A program made the position numbers and the translations under genes. DNA of 64,000 bases from Micromonospora chokoriensis (GTDB lineage Bacteria; Actinomycetota; Actinomycetes; Mycobacteriales; Micromonosporaceae), in NCBI RefSeq assembly GCF_000718555.1, contig NZ_JOAN01000021.1:1-64000 (forward strand), written 5' to 3'. Shown here piece by piece: positions 1 to 8,691 of the stretch; the stretch's first letter is position 1, and every line of letters begins with the position of its first letter. A model generated the notes under the pieces. That model had not been told where the DNA came from, made no database searches, and saw only the letters and a list, made by a program, of their open reading frames with translations.

Positions 1-31
1 GGGTGGGGGTGGGGTGGGGTGGGGTGGGGGG
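1..31. repeat. G-tract tandem repeat (potential G-quadruplex)
   Basis: Seen: five or more runs of 3–5 G separated by single T residues, forming an almost perfect GGGGT array at the left edge of the window. Four or more closely spaced G runs on one strand can fold into a G-quadruplex. The array lies about 220 bp upstream of the two-component operon and may continue beyond the window. No gene is visible in 1–247. Confidence 0.6.
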
Positions 32-64
32 TTCGTGACGTAGCTCACCCTGGGGGTGGCCGCC

Positions 65-113
65 TTGGTTTGGGGGGACGAAGCACGCTGACGAATTGGT
101 TTGGGGACGAAGC
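65..113 (+). repeat. Direct repeat upstream of the two-component operon
   Basis: Seen: TTGGTTTGGGG(GG)ACGAAGC occurs at 65–84 and again, two G shorter, at 96–113, about 31 bp apart. This is close to three helical turns and could be a tandem operator. A further AT-richer stretch, TTACAGAACCCTTAACCC, lies at about 180–198 just upstream of the response regulator and could be an OmpR-type tandem half-site. Function is inferred only. Confidence 0.4.
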
Positions 114-247
114 GGGCGGGCTTTGGCTTGTGGTGGTTTGTCTGCCGGACGCTCACGTGGAGGATGGCTGCGGCGGGTGCTTACAGAACCCTTAACCCGG
201 GCCTGGGACGGTATGCCGGGCAGACCGAACTCGGGGGAGCGGAAATC

Positions 248-913
248 GTGCGGGTGCTGGTGGCGGACGACGAGCGGTTGTTGGCGGACACCGTGGCCGA
301 AGGGCTGCGCCGCCTGTCGATGGCCGTTGACGTCTGCTACGACGGCGTCGGTGCGCTGGAGCGGGTCGGGGTGAACCGGTACGACGTCGTGGTGTTGGAC
401 CGGGACATGCCCGGGCGCACCGGCGACGAGGTGTGCCGCAGCATCGCCGAGTCGCAGGTCGGCACGCGGGTGTTGCTGCTCACCGCAGCGGCTGGCATCC
501 GGGACCGGGTGGAGGGTCTCGGCCTCGGCGCGGACGACTACCTGACCAAGCCGTTCGCCTTCGCCGAGTTGGTGGCGCGGGTGCAGGCTCTCGGTCGACG
601 GTCCACGCCGGCGCTGCCGCCGGTGCTCGCTCAGGATGGCCTGGTGCTGGACGTGGGCCGGCACGTGGTGACCCGGGACGGCCGCCCGCTCGCGTTGAGC
701 CCGAAGGAGTTCGCGGTGCTGCACGTGCTGCTGCGCGCGGACGGTCAGGTGGTCAGTGCCGAGGAGCTGCTGGAGCAGGCCTGGGACGAGTTCGCCGACC
801 CGTTCACCAACGCCGTACGGGTCACCGTGATGACCCTGCGCAAGAAGCTCGGCGATCCCGCGATCATCCACACGGTGCCGAAGGCCGGCTACCGCATCGG
901 CGGTACGACGTGA
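248..913 (+). CDS. OmpR/PhoB-family response regulator
   Basis: A 221-residue two-domain response regulator. Receiver domain about 1–115, with acidic pair D7/D8, phospho-acceptor D51 in VVLDRDMPG and conserved K101 in LTKPF. Winged-helix Trans_reg_C domain about 125–220, with the recognition helix around NAVRVTVMTLRKKLG. I chose GTG 248 because the protein then starts at the receiver's first strand (MRVLVADDE) and a GGGGGAG ribosome site sits just upstream. An earlier in-frame start would add about 49 residues of unrelated sequence. It overlaps the following kinase gene by 4 bp (GTGA), so the pair is translationally coupled. Target genes are unknown. Confidence 0.9.
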   Translation: MRVLVADDERLLADTVAEGLRRLSMAVDVCYDGVGALERVGVNRYDVVVLDRDMPGRTGDEVCRSIAESQVGTRVLLLTAAAGIRDRVEGLGLGADDYLTKPFAFAELVARVQALGRRSTPALPPVLAQDGLVLDVGRHVVTRDGRPLALSPKEFAVLHVLLRADGQVVSAEELLEQAWDEFADPFTNAVRVTVMTLRKKLGDPAIIHTVPKAGYRIGGTT

Positions 914-1974
914 GCTGGACGCCCCGACGTCGGGTGCTGCTGGTGGGTCTGCTGGCGCTGCTGGCCGGGCCGATGCTGCCGACGCTGGGCAGGTGGCTGG
1001 CGGGGATGGCCTGGACCTGGGGGCCGCAGTTCTGCGGTGTGAGCGTTCCCGGCATGCCGAGGCTGTGTGGCAAATACCCTCCGGGGGCATCTCTGCTGCC
1101 CCACGCGGCCGTGCTGCTCGTGGTCCTGGCCGCCCTGGTGGGGCTCTGGTTCGGCGCGGTGTGGTGCCTGCGCCCGGTGCGTGACCTGGCCGGGCCGATC
1201 GAGCACCTCGGCCCGCAGAACCTCGGTCACCGGATCCGGCCCCGGGGCCGCGACGAGTTGGCCCGGTTGTCCCGGGCGATCGACGAGATGATGGAGCGCG
1301 TCTCCGCCGGGTACGAGGGACAGCGGCGGTTCGCCGCGAACGCCTCGCACGAGCTGCGTACGCCCCTGGCCGTGCAGCGGACGCTCATCGAGGTCGGCAT
1401 GGCGAGGGCGCTCAGCGGCGAGCAGTTGAAGTTGTTGACCAGCCAGTTGCTGGAGACCAACGAGCGTAACGAGCGCCTGATCGAGGGTCTGCTCGCGCTC
1501 AGCGAGAGTGACCAGGGCCTACGCTCGCGGATTCCGCAGCGGCTGGACACGATCGTCGAGGCGGTAGTCGGCGGGTACCTGGACCGGGCCCGCGAGGCTG
1601 GGGTCACCGTCGAGACCCATCTTGAGCCCCGGGTCGTCGTCGGCGAGCGGGTGCTGCTGGAGCGTCTGGTCACCAATCTGGTGGAGAACGGAATCAAGTA
1701 CAACCGGCCGGGCGGATCGCTGACCGTAGTGGTCAACCAAGTGCCCGCGCTGTCCGTGGTGAACACCGGCCAGCCCGTGCCGGGCGAGGCGGTGGCCGGT
1801 CTGTTCGAGCCGTTCCGGCGGCTCGCCCGGGACCGGACCTCGCAGGGCGGAGGGGCCGGCCTGGGCCTGGCCATCGCCCGCTCGATCACGCAGGCGCACG
1901 ACGGCATCATCGCGGCCCGACCCGCCGAGTACGGCGGCCTGCGGGTCGACGTCCAACTACCCCACCTGACGTAG
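910..1974 (+). CDS. Sensor histidine kinase, partner of the upstream regulator
   Basis: A 354-residue membrane kinase. TM1 about 8–30, a short extracytoplasmic loop of about 35 residues with two cysteines (C42, C53), TM2 about 64–88, HAMP about 89–140. DHp domain has phospho-accepting H147 in ASHELRTPL. HATPase domain about 230–350 has the N-box (NLVENGIKYN) and a G-box (GAGLGLAI). It starts at GTG 910 overlapping the regulator's stop. The tiny sensor loop and cysteine pair suggest detection within or close to the membrane, possibly redox- or metal-linked, but this is inference. The 69-bp gap before the next gene has no obvious strong terminator. Confidence 0.9.
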   Translation: MSWTPRRRVLLVGLLALLAGPMLPTLGRWLAGMAWTWGPQFCGVSVPGMPRLCGKYPPGASLLPHAAVLLVVLAALVGLWFGAVWCLRPVRDLAGPIEHLGPQNLGHRIRPRGRDELARLSRAIDEMMERVSAGYEGQRRFAANASHELRTPLAVQRTLIEVGMARALSGEQLKLLTSQLLETNERNERLIEGLLALSESDQGLRSRIPQRLDTIVEAVVGGYLDRAREAGVTVETHLEPRVVVGERVLLERLVTNLVENGIKYNRPGGSLTVVVNQVPALSVVNTGQPVPGEAVAGLFEPFRRLARDRTSQGGGAGLGLAIARSITQAHDGIIAARPAEYGGLRVDVQLPHLT

Positions 1975-2043
1975 CGCTCACACCCATTCCGAGGCCCACG
2001 TACCGCTGGGCCTCGCCTGTGGTGTGCTCAAGAAGGAGAGACG

Positions 2044-3057
2044 ATGTCACGCACCGTTGCCCAGGTCCGGGTCGAGGTCGAGGAGGCCGCCCGGTGGCTT
2101 GCCGGCCGCGTGGTCCGCACACCCGTGCTGCGGTCCCCGGTAATCGACGAACTCGCCGGGGTGCGGGTCCTGTTCAAGGCGGAGAACCTGCAGAACGGTG
2201 GCTCGTACAAGATGCGGGGCGCGTTGCGCGCGGTTGGCCGCCTCGCTGCGGCCGGCCACACCGGGGTGATCGCGCAGAGCACCGGCAACCACGCGGTCGC
2301 GGTGGCGTTGGCGGCCCGGCAGCATGGGCTCGCGGCGACCGTGGTGCTGCCGGTCGACGCGGCACCCACGAAGGTCGACCGGGCTCGCGCGGCGGGGGCA
2401 CGGGTGGTGCTCGCCGGCACCGACGTCGAGGAGCGGGTGGCGGTGGCCAACGGGCTCAGCGACGATAGCGGTCACCCCGTCATCGACGCGTACGACCATC
2501 TGGACGTGATCGCCGGTCAGGGCACCGCGAGCCTGGAGCTGATCGAGGAGGCCGAGCGCGCGGGGACGCCGTTGGACGCGCTTGTCGTACCGGTCGGTGG
2601 TGGTGGCGGGGTGGCTGGCGCGTGCCTGGCCGCCGCCGGCTCCGGCATCGAGGTGTACGGCGTGGAGCCGGTGGGTTGCGACTCGCTCGCCCGCAGCCTG
2701 GCGGCCGGTGTACGCGTGCCGGTCGCGCCTTCGCCCACCATCGCGGATGGGCTGCGGCCGTCCTGCGTGGGGGAGCTGCCGTTCGCCATCGCGCGGCACA
2801 CGCTGCGCGGGGTGGTCCGGGTCGACGACGACGAGATCGGGGCGGCGTTCCGGCTGATCCTGACGGAGCTCAAGGTGCTCGCCGAGCCGTCCGGGGCGGC
2901 TGGCCTGGCCGGCGCCCTTCGGCTCCCGCCGGACGAGGGCCGGCAGCGGACGGTCGGCGTGGTGCTGACCGGCGGAAACGTGGAGGCGGCGCTGGTGGCC
3001 CGGTTGATGGCCCCGCGGTCCGTCGAGGTGGCGACCGGGGAAGGGGTGACCCGATGA
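2044..3057 (+). CDS. Threonine/serine dehydratase (PLP, fold type II)
   Basis: A 337-residue PLP enzyme of the threonine ammonia-lyase/serine dehydratase/serine racemase family, deaminating L-Thr or L-Ser to 2-oxobutyrate or pyruvate. The PLP lysine is K56 in NGGSYKMRGA. The tetraglycine phosphate-binding loop is VPVGGGGGVAGA, and the C-terminal VVLTGGNV motif binds the pyridine nitrogen side. No ACT regulatory domain is present, so it resembles the catabolic, unregulated form rather than biosynthetic IlvA. An AAGGAGAG ribosome site precedes ATG 2044. It overlaps the following dipeptidase gene by ATGA, so the two are co-translated. Substrate preference cannot be read from sequence. Confidence 0.85.
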   Translation: MSRTVAQVRVEVEEAARWLAGRVVRTPVLRSPVIDELAGVRVLFKAENLQNGGSYKMRGALRAVGRLAAAGHTGVIAQSTGNHAVAVALAARQHGLAATVVLPVDAAPTKVDRARAAGARVVLAGTDVEERVAVANGLSDDSGHPVIDAYDHLDVIAGQGTASLELIEEAERAGTPLDALVVPVGGGGGVAGACLAAAGSGIEVYGVEPVGCDSLARSLAAGVRVPVAPSPTIADGLRPSCVGELPFAIARHTLRGVVRVDDDEIGAAFRLILTELKVLAEPSGAAGLAGALRLPPDEGRQRTVGVVLTGGNVEAALVARLMAPRSVEVATGEGVTR

Positions 3058-3731
3058 TCCTGCTCTCCGATCCCCGGGTGGCGGCCGTGCCCAGCGCCGA
3101 CGACGGCGAGGAGTTGCTGGACCTGCGTGAGCTGCCGGAGCTGCGGCTCGACGGCCGCGCGGCGGACCCGGCTGGGGCGTACGCCCGGTTGCGGGCCGGT
3201 GTCGTGGACCGTCTGCTGGCCGCGCAGCGTGCCCTGCCCGGCGGGCTGCGCCTGCTGGTCGTCGAGGGTTACCGGCCGTACCGGGCGCAGTTGGCCATCT
3301 TCACCGGCTACCGGGACGAGTTGCGCCGACGGCACCCGGACTGGTCGCCGGAGCGGCTGCACCGGGAGACCACGAAGTTCGTCTCACCGGTCGACGTGGC
3401 CCCGCACAGCACAGGTGGCGCGGTGGACCTGACGCTGTGCACCGAAGACGGTGTGGAGTTGGATCTGGGCACGGCCATCGACGCCACCCCGGAGGACAGC
3501 GCCGACGCCTGCTTCACCGACGCGCCGACGATCGGTGCCACCGCCCGCCGGCACCGGCAGATCATGGTGGACGCGCTCGGCGGCGCGGGGATGGTGAACT
3601 ACCCGACTGAGTGGTGGCACTGGTCGTACGGCGACCGTTACTGGGCGCTGATGACCGGGGCGGCGCACACCCGGTACGGGCCGGTTGACCTGGCCGCCGC
3701 GCGATCGATACCCGTGCCGGCTGAACGGTAG
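3054..3731 (+). CDS. D-Ala-D-Ala dipeptidase family protein (VanX/DdpX-like, M15D)
   Basis: A 225-residue zinc peptidase of family M15D, which cleaves D-alanyl-D-alanine. Motifs seen: R74 in EGYRPYRAQ, SxHxxGxAxD-type zinc site with H118 and D125 (HSTGGAVDL), and catalytic E186 with zinc ligand H189 in PTEWWHWSYG. No signal peptide is evident, so it acts in the cytoplasm. No vanH/vanA-type ligase, vanR or vanS gene is in the window, and the two-component pair upstream is not obviously VanRS. A cell-wall dipeptide-recycling role is therefore likelier than glycopeptide resistance. It is coupled to the dehydratase upstream. Confidence 0.85.
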   Translation: MILLSDPRVAAVPSADDGEELLDLRELPELRLDGRAADPAGAYARLRAGVVDRLLAAQRALPGGLRLLVVEGYRPYRAQLAIFTGYRDELRRRHPDWSPERLHRETTKFVSPVDVAPHSTGGAVDLTLCTEDGVELDLGTAIDATPEDSADACFTDAPTIGATARRHRQIMVDALGGAGMVNYPTEWWHWSYGDRYWALMTGAAHTRYGPVDLAAARSIPVPAER

Positions 3732-3788
3732 GGCGCTCCGACCCGTACCAGGGGGTGAAGGACACCACCGAGGACGGGAGTGACGGCG

Positions 3789-4463
3789 ATGAGGGTGCAG
3801 CGCAGGCACGTGCTGGCGGCGAGCGTGGCGGTCCTCGCCGCGGTGGGCGTGTCGGTGGGGACCAGCTTCGGGTTCGCCGACACGTCCCCGGCGCGGTCGT
3901 CGGTCTGCTCCGGCTCGGTCACCTTCTCGGCGGAGGGCGGGGCGCCGGCGGCGACCAGCGACCGGTTCCCGGTGGGTACGCGGTTGCGGGTGACGAACCT
4001 GGACAACAACCGGGCGGCCACGGTGACGGTGACCGGCCCGTCGGGCAGTTGTGTGCTGCTCAACGCGGCGGCCATGGAGCTGGTCCGGGAGCCGGGCAAG
4101 AACGTGATCCGCCGCAACGTGGTGGAGCGCGTCGACGGTGCGGCACCGCCGGCCGGTGCGCCGGCCCCCGGCACGGTCCGCCCCGGTGCCGCGTCGCCCG
4201 GCGCACCCGGGCCGGCGCCGCGCTCGGCGTGCTCGGGAGCGGTCACCTTCTTCGAGGAGGCGGCCGGGCCGGCGGCGACCAGCGGGCAGTTCCCGGTGGG
4301 CACCCGGCTGCGGGTGACCAACCTGGACAACAACCGGGTGACCACGGTGACGGTGACCGGCCCGTCCGGCAGTTGCGTGCTGCTCAACTCTGCCGCCATG
4401 GAGCAGATCCGCGAGCCGGGCAAGAACCTGGTGCGCCGCAACACGGTCGAGGTGCTGCGCTGA
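3789..4463 (+). CDS. Exported protein with two degenerate double-psi beta-barrel (RlpA-like) repeats
   Basis: A 224-residue protein with an N-terminal signal peptide ([19 protein letters not shown]). It then has two copies of a roughly 73-residue module, at about 40–113 and 148–222, joined by an Ala/Pro/Gly-rich linker. Each copy reads C-S-G-(A/S)-V-T-F…[13 protein letters not shown]…[18 protein letters not shown]…EPGKN. This matches the RlpA/DPBB pattern GT-x-V-x-VTNL-x-N-x-R, but the usual NDRGP segment is replaced by TGPSGSC. ATG 3789 is chosen over GTG 3780 because GGAG lies 8 nt upstream of it. It probably binds the envelope or cell wall. Enzymatic activity is doubtful. Confidence 0.7.
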   Translation: MRVQRRHVLAASVAVLAAVGVSVGTSFGFADTSPARSSVCSGSVTFSAEGGAPAATSDRFPVGTRLRVTNLDNNRAATVTVTGPSGSCVLLNAAAMELVREPGKNVIRRNVVERVDGAAPPAGAPAPGTVRPGAASPGAPGPAPRSACSGAVTFFEEAAGPAATSGQFPVGTRLRVTNLDNNRVTTVTVTGPSGSCVLLNSAAMEQIREPGKNLVRRNTVEVLR

Positions 4464-4468
4464 CGTCG

Positions 4469-4497
4469 GGGTAGGGGCCCGCGCCGGGCCCCTACCC
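4469..4497. terminator. Bidirectional hairpin terminator between convergent genes
   Basis: Seen: perfect 12-bp inverted repeat GGGTAGGGGCCC / GGGCCCCTACCC with a 5-nt loop, between the DPBB gene (+) and gabT (−). The right arm contains the gabT stop codon. No long U tract, as usual in high-GC actinomycetes. Confidence 0.75.
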
Positions 4498-5772
4498 GGT
4501 TGTGCCGAAGGCGGCGTCGAGCAGGTCCGCGCCTCGGCTGAGCTGCGCGTCGGAGATCACCAGCGGAGGCAGGAAGCGCAGCACGTTGCCGTACGTGCCG
4601 CAGGTCAGGGTGAGCAGACCAGCGGCGTGACAGGCCGCCGAGACCGCCGCCGTGGCGACCGGGTCGGGGGTGAGCGTGCCCGGCCGCACCAGCTCCACGG
4701 CGAGCATCGCGCCTCGGCCGCGTACCTCGGCGACTCGGGGATCCCGCTCGGCGATGGCCCGCAGCCGGGGGACCAGCACGGATTCGATCCGTCGGGCCGC
4801 GGCGGCCAGGTCCAGCTCGTGCATGGTCTCGATGGTGGCCAGCGCGGCGGCGCAGGCGATCGGGTTGCCGCCGTACGTGCCGCCGAGCCCGCCCACGTGC
4901 ACCGCGTCCATCAGCTCGGCCCGACCGGTCACCGCGGCCAGCGGCAGGCCGCCGGCGATGCCCTTGGCCAGGGCCACCAGGTCGGGTTCGACGCCCTCGT
5001 GCTGACAGGCGAACCAGTCACCCGTACGGCAGAAGCCGGTCTGGATCTCGTCGGCGACGAAGACCACCCCGGCCGCCGTCGCCCAGGCCCGCAGCGCGGG
5101 CAGGAAACCCGGCGCGGGTACGACGAAGCCGCCCTCACCCTGGATCGGCTCGATGAGCAGCGCGGCGACGTTCTCCGCGCCGACCTGCTTCTCGATCAGC
5201 TCGACGGCCCGCGCCGCCGCCTCCGTGCCGGAGAGCCCGCCGTCGCGCAGCGGGTACGACATCGGCACCCGGTAGATCTCCCCGGCGAATGGCCCGAACC
5301 GGTGCTTGTACGGCATGTTCTTCGCGGTCAGCGCCATGGTCAGGTTGGTCCGGCCGTGGTACGCGTGGTCGAACACCACGACCGCCGGCCGCCCGGTGGC
5401 GTGGCGGGCGACCTTCACGGCGTTCTCCACCGCCTCCGCGCCGGAGTTGAACAGCGCCGAGCGTTTCTCGAACCCGCCGGGCGTCAGCGCGTTGAGCTGC
5501 TCACACACCGCCACATACGACTCGTAGGGGGCGACCATGAAGCAGGTGTGGGTGAACCGCTCCACCTGCGCTCGGACCGCCTCCACCACCCTGGGGGCCG
5601 AGTTGCCCACGCTTGTCACGGCGATGCCAGCGGCGAAGTCGATCCACTCCCGGCCGTCGACGTCGGTGATCGTCCCGCCGGACGCATGGTCCACGTAGGA
5701 CGCAATGACGCTGCCGACGCCCCGAGCGACGGCACCGCCGCGTCGCTTGTGCAGCTCGTCGGATGTGGTCAT
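4492..5772 (-). CDS. gabT: 4-aminobutyrate–2-oxoglutarate aminotransferase
   Basis: A 426-residue class-III PLP aminotransferase that converts GABA plus 2-oxoglutarate to succinate semialdehyde and glutamate. Motifs seen: [14 protein letters not shown], the tyrosine-rich [18 protein letters not shown] segment, Asp of the PLP pyridine site in [11 protein letters not shown], and the PLP lysine in [17 protein letters not shown]. An AAGGAGGC ribosome site precedes ATG 5772. It lies 65 bp downstream of an aldehyde dehydrogenase on the same strand, fitting a putrescine to gamma-aminobutyraldehyde to GABA to succinate route. The 5-aminovalerate transaminase activity known in this family is an alternative. 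Confidence 0.88.
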   Translation of the reverse strand: MTTSDELHKRRGGAVARGVGSVIASYVDHASGGTITDVDGREWIDFAAGIAVTSVGNSAPRVVEAVRAQVERFTHTCFMVAPYESYVAVCEQLNALTPGGFEKRSALFNSGAEAVENAVKVARHATGRPAVVVFDHAYHGRTNLTMALTAKNMPYKHRFGPFAGEIYRVPMSYPLRDGGLSGTEAAARAVELIEKQVGAENVAALLIEPIQGEGGFVVPAPGFLPALRAWATAAGVVFVADEIQTGFCRTGDWFACQHEGVEPDLVALAKGIAGGLPLAAVTGRAELMDAVHVGGLGGTYGGNPIACAAALATIETMHELDLAAAARRIESVLVPRLRAIAERDPRVAEVRGRGAMLAVELVRPGTLTPDPVATAAVSAACHAAGLLTLTCGTYGNVLRFLPPLVISDAQLSRGADLLDAAFGTTG

Positions 5773-5784
5773 GGGGCTGTGCCT

Positions 5785-5837
5785 CCTTTCGTTCGCGACT
5801 GCGGGGCTCGCAAACCCGGCTCACTCCTCGCGCTTCA
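5785..5837 (-). repeat. Intergenic element between the dehydrogenase and gabT
   Basis: On the minus strand the spacer between the dehydrogenase stop and the gabT ribosome site reads GTGAGCCGGGTTTGCGAGCC followed by CCGCAGTCGCGAACGAA. I recall very similar spacers between many co-directional genes in Micromonosporaceae, so it is probably a copy of a genus-wide short repeat. A small GGG/CCC hairpin can form. Copy number is not verifiable here. Confidence 0.35.
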
Positions 5838-7274
5838 CTAGCCCTCGATGTTGTGCATGACGTGCTTGATCCGGGTGTAGTCCTCCAGGCTGTAGACCGA
5901 GAGGTCCTTGCCGTGCCCGGAGTGCTTGAAGCCGCCGTGCGGCATCTCGGAGACGAACGGGATGTGCGTGTTGACCCAGACGCAGCCGAAGTCCAGTCGA
6001 CGGGTCATCCGCATGGCCCGGCCGTGGTCCCTCGTCCAGACCGACGCGGACAGGCCGTAGTCGACGCCGTTTGCCCAGCGCACCGCCTCGTCCTCGGCGG
6101 AGAAACGTTGCACGGTGATGACCGGCCCGAACACCTCGTCCTGGATGATCTCGTCGGCCTGGCGCAGCCCGGAGACCACGGTCGGCGCGTAGAAGTAGCC
6201 GCGCTCGCCCTGCCGGGAGCCGCCGGTCTGGATCGCCGCGTGATCCGGCAGGCGGTCGACGAATCCGCTGACGCGGGCGAGCTGGTTGGCGTTGTTCAGC
6301 GGGCCGTAGAGCACGTCCGCGTCGTCCGGGGCGCCGGTCTTCGTGTTGCGGGCCTGCTCGGCGAGCGCCGCCACGAAGTCGTCGTGGATGCCGGGGCCAG
6401 CCAACACCCGGGTGGCAGCCGTGCAGTCCTGCCCGGCGTTGAAGTAGCCACCCAGCGCGATGGCCTCGGCCGCCGCCGACACGTCCGCGTCGTCGAAGAT
6501 CACCACCGGGGCCTTGCCGCCCAACTCCAGGTGGGTTCGCTTCAGGTCGGGGGCCGCCGCCGCGGCGACCTCCATGCCCGCGCGGGTCGAGCCGGTGATC
6601 GACACCAGCTGCGGGGTCGGGTGCGACACGAGGGTACGACCGGTGTCCCGGTCGCCGCAGACCACGTTGAACACCCCCGGAGGGAAGAACTCGGCGGCGA
6701 TCTCGGCGAGCAACAGCGTCGACACCGGCGTGGTGTCCGACGGCTTGAGCACCACCGTGTTGCCTGCGGCGAGCGCGGGAGCGATCTTCCAGACCGCCAT
6801 CATCAGCGGGTAGTTCCAGGGGGTGACCTGCGCGCAGACGCCGATCGGCTCACGCCGCACGTAGGAGGTGTGCCCGGCCAGGTACTCCCCGGCGGACCGC
6901 CCCTCCAACATCCGGGCGGCACCGGCGAAGAACCGGAACTGGTCCACTGCCGGGGGAAGCTCCTCCTCGGCGGTGAGCTGGCGCGGCTTGCCGGTGTTGC
7001 GCACCTCGGCGTCGACCAGCTCGGCGGCGCGCGACTCCACGGCGTCGGCGAGCTTGAGCAGCGCTCGCTGCCGTTCGGCCGGGGTGACCTCCCGCCAGCT
7101 CTCGAACGCGGTGGCGGCGGCACTCATCGCCGCGTCCACGTCGGCGGGGCCGGAGACCGGGGCCTGGGCGAACACCTCGCCTGTGCAGGGGTCGACCAGG
7201 TCGGCGTAGCCGCCATCGGCCGGGTCGACGTAGGAGCCGTTGACGAAGTTGCGCAGCTGCTGCTGATCACTCAT
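5838..7274 (-). CDS. Gamma-aminobutyraldehyde dehydrogenase-type ALDH
   Basis: A 478-residue NAD(P)-dependent aldehyde dehydrogenase. Motifs seen: NWYP-type [10 protein letters not shown], cofactor loop SITGSTRAG, catalytic Glu in ELGGKAP, catalytic Cys in [13 protein letters not shown], and EVFGPVITV near the C-terminus. The closest families are gamma-aminobutyraldehyde dehydrogenase (PatD/Prr) and related betaine/aminoaldehyde dehydrogenases. The neighbouring gabT supports the aminobutyraldehyde assignment. It starts at ATG 7274, with gabT downstream on the same strand. No putrescine oxidase or transaminase is in the window, so the upstream step must be encoded elsewhere. Confidence 0.82.
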   Translation of the reverse strand: MSDQQQLRNFVNGSYVDPADGGYADLVDPCTGEVFAQAPVSGPADVDAAMSAAATAFESWREVTPAERQRALLKLADAVESRAAELVDAEVRNTGKPRQLTAEEELPPAVDQFRFFAGAARMLEGRSAGEYLAGHTSYVRREPIGVCAQVTPWNYPLMMAVWKIAPALAAGNTVVLKPSDTTPVSTLLLAEIAAEFFPPGVFNVVCGDRDTGRTLVSHPTPQLVSITGSTRAGMEVAAAAAPDLKRTHLELGGKAPVVIFDDADVSAAAEAIALGGYFNAGQDCTAATRVLAGPGIHDDFVAALAEQARNTKTGAPDDADVLYGPLNNANQLARVSGFVDRLPDHAAIQTGGSRQGERGYFYAPTVVSGLRQADEIIQDEVFGPVITVQRFSAEDEAVRWANGVDYGLSASVWTRDHGRAMRMTRRLDFGCVWVNTHIPFVSEMPHGGFKHSGHGKDLSVYSLEDYTRIKHVMHNIEG

Positions 7275-7310
7275 GACGGGATCACTCCGAGGGGGCGCGA
7301 TTCTGCGGCG

Positions 7311-7369
7311 GTTATCGCAATCTTCCTGCCATCTTCGCTACCGAATTCGCGGCAGACAAGAGTTATCGC
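7311..7369 (-). promoter_or_regulatory. Spaced direct repeat upstream of the GABA-catabolic genes
   Basis: GTTATCGC occurs exactly at 7311–7318 and 7362–7369 (51 bp, about five helical turns apart) in the 135-bp spacer upstream of the dehydrogenase start. The region is AT-richer than its surroundings. It is a candidate operator pair for a regulator that is not encoded next door. Function is inferred. Confidence 0.35.
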
Positions 7370-7409
7370 GACTGTTTCCGTCGGCTGCCCCCTCGGTCGG
7401 CCTCGCGCT

Positions 7410-8651
7410 CTAGTCGGCTTGCCAGGTGCCGTCGTCGCGGACCCGGGCCGGGGCTCGGCCGAGCAGCAGAGTGGTCAGCGCGGCATCGATGGTGTCGCCG
7501 AGGAACCACTCGCCGGCCTGATCGAGCGCGAAGACCCGACCGCGCTCGTCCACCGCCAGGATGCTGTCCTGCTGCTCGGTGCCGATCGGAAAGAGGCGTA
7601 CGCCGAGCACCGCGCCGAAGTCCGCGAGTGTGTCGGCGGTGTGCGCGATGGCGTGCGGGCGAATGTCGAAACGGGAGATCCACACCTGCTCGCCCCGGCC
7701 GCGCCGAGCCCCCACCAGGCTGGGGAACGCGGTCAGCGCCTCCACGGCGGCGGGAAAGACCTCGTGCTGATGGGTCAGCCCCGACACCGACGTGACGTCC
7801 CGTACGGCCGCCGCAGCCATGATCTGATCCCCGATGTGTGGTTGCCACCCGGCCGCGACCAGCGCGTTGGCGACCTCCGCGGGGAAACGCCCAGGGTCGG
7901 GGTCGGGCACCTCCGGCGCGCGCCAGGTCTCGATGTAGGCGCGAGCAGACTCCGGCAGGACGTTGGCCCGGATCAGGAAGCTGATGCACGAGTCGCAGGG
8001 CCGCTCGGCGGGGCCACCGGCGGGATCACCCGGCTCCCGGATCCGGAAGATCTCGAAGCGGGCGTCCTCCAGCAGTGCCGCTGCCTCGGCCCGCCCCATC
8101 GGCGCGATGCCCTCGGCGGCGCGGCGGTGATCGTACTCATGCAGGACGTCGGAGACCACGATCAGCTCGGCGTGCGCCTCCCCGCCACGGACCAGTTCAC
8201 CGGGAGGCAGTTGGTCAAGATAGCCGCGAACGAGCGGGTGATGGTGCAGCGGCACGTCGGCCCTGGTGCCCTGGGCCGTCCAGATCCGCCCGTCGATGGT
8301 CAGGTGCGCCTCGGTGTTCGGGGTGGCTCCCCGATGGATCTCCCGGACCAGCAGGCTTGCCGGATCAACAGTGCGGGGAGCAATCGGCCCGGCGGGTTGG
8401 CTGCGCCGGTATAGCTCCGCCACCACCGTGCTCGGCACCCGTGGCCAGGTGGTGACCTTGCCGGTCTGCTTGTCGATGACGCTCGTCGGCAGGTCACCCG
8501 GCACCGTGCGGACCTCGGTGGGAACGACGGAGGTGATGACGTAACCGAGGTCGAACTCGTCGACCATCGCTGTGCACTCGTGGCCGAGTCGCTGTGAGTC
8601 GCGGCGGGCCCAGGTGGCCGCGATCTGCTCGGCCTGTTGACGGTCGATCAC
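7410..8651 (-). CDS. YwqJ-like deaminase-domain protein with C-terminal SUKH-3 domain
   Basis: A 413-residue protein with three parts. (1) N-terminal about 1–85, resembling small immunity-like domains. (2) About 110–235, a deaminase-fold region with an HAE motif (H160–E162) and PCDSC (C219, C222), the usual zinc and catalytic pattern of YwqJ-type toxin deaminases. (3) About 256–410, a SUKH-3-like domain (AAGWQPHIGD, FPAAVEALTAFPS, FDIRPH), a family of immunity proteins. No signal or TM segments. Divergent from the toxin operon, with 79 bp between starts. GTG 8651 has no ribosome site; TAGTTT (8658–8663 on the minus strand) suggests leaderless transcription. It may protect against, or accompany, the secreted toxin. 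Domain calls come from motif recall. Confidence 0.65.
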   Translation of the reverse strand: MIDRQQAEQIAATWARRDSQRLGHECTAMVDEFDLGYVITSVVPTEVRTVPGDLPTSVIDKQTGKVTTWPRVPSTVVAELYRRSQPAGPIAPRTVDPASLLVREIHRGATPNTEAHLTIDGRIWTAQGTRADVPLHHHPLVRGYLDQLPPGELVRGGEAHAELIVVSDVLHEYDHRRAAEGIAPMGRAEAAALLEDARFEIFRIREPGDPAGGPAERPCDSCISFLIRANVLPESARAYIETWRAPEVPDPDPGRFPAEVANALVAAGWQPHIGDQIMAAAAVRDVTSVSGLTHQHEVFPAAVEALTAFPSLVGARRGRGEQVWISRFDIRPHAIAHTADTLADFGAVLGVRLFPIGTEQQDSILAVDERGRVFALDQAGEWFLGDTIDAALTTLLLGRAPARVRDDGTWQAD

Positions 8652-8691
8652 GCATTGAAACTACCGGACGACGCGGATCGATGGCGGCCGG

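Noticed and set aside
248..3731. A vancomycin-resistance cluster (two-component pair plus VanX-like protein).
   Set aside because: No VanH dehydrogenase, no D-Ala-D-Lac ligase, and the intervening gene is a dehydratase; the kinase sensor loop is not VanS-specific.
5763..8414. An 883-residue open frame on the plus strand opposite gabT, the dehydrogenase and the SUKH-3 gene.
   Set aside because: It is antisense to three genes with clear family motifs and has Arg/His/Gly-rich composition typical of high-GC shadow frames.
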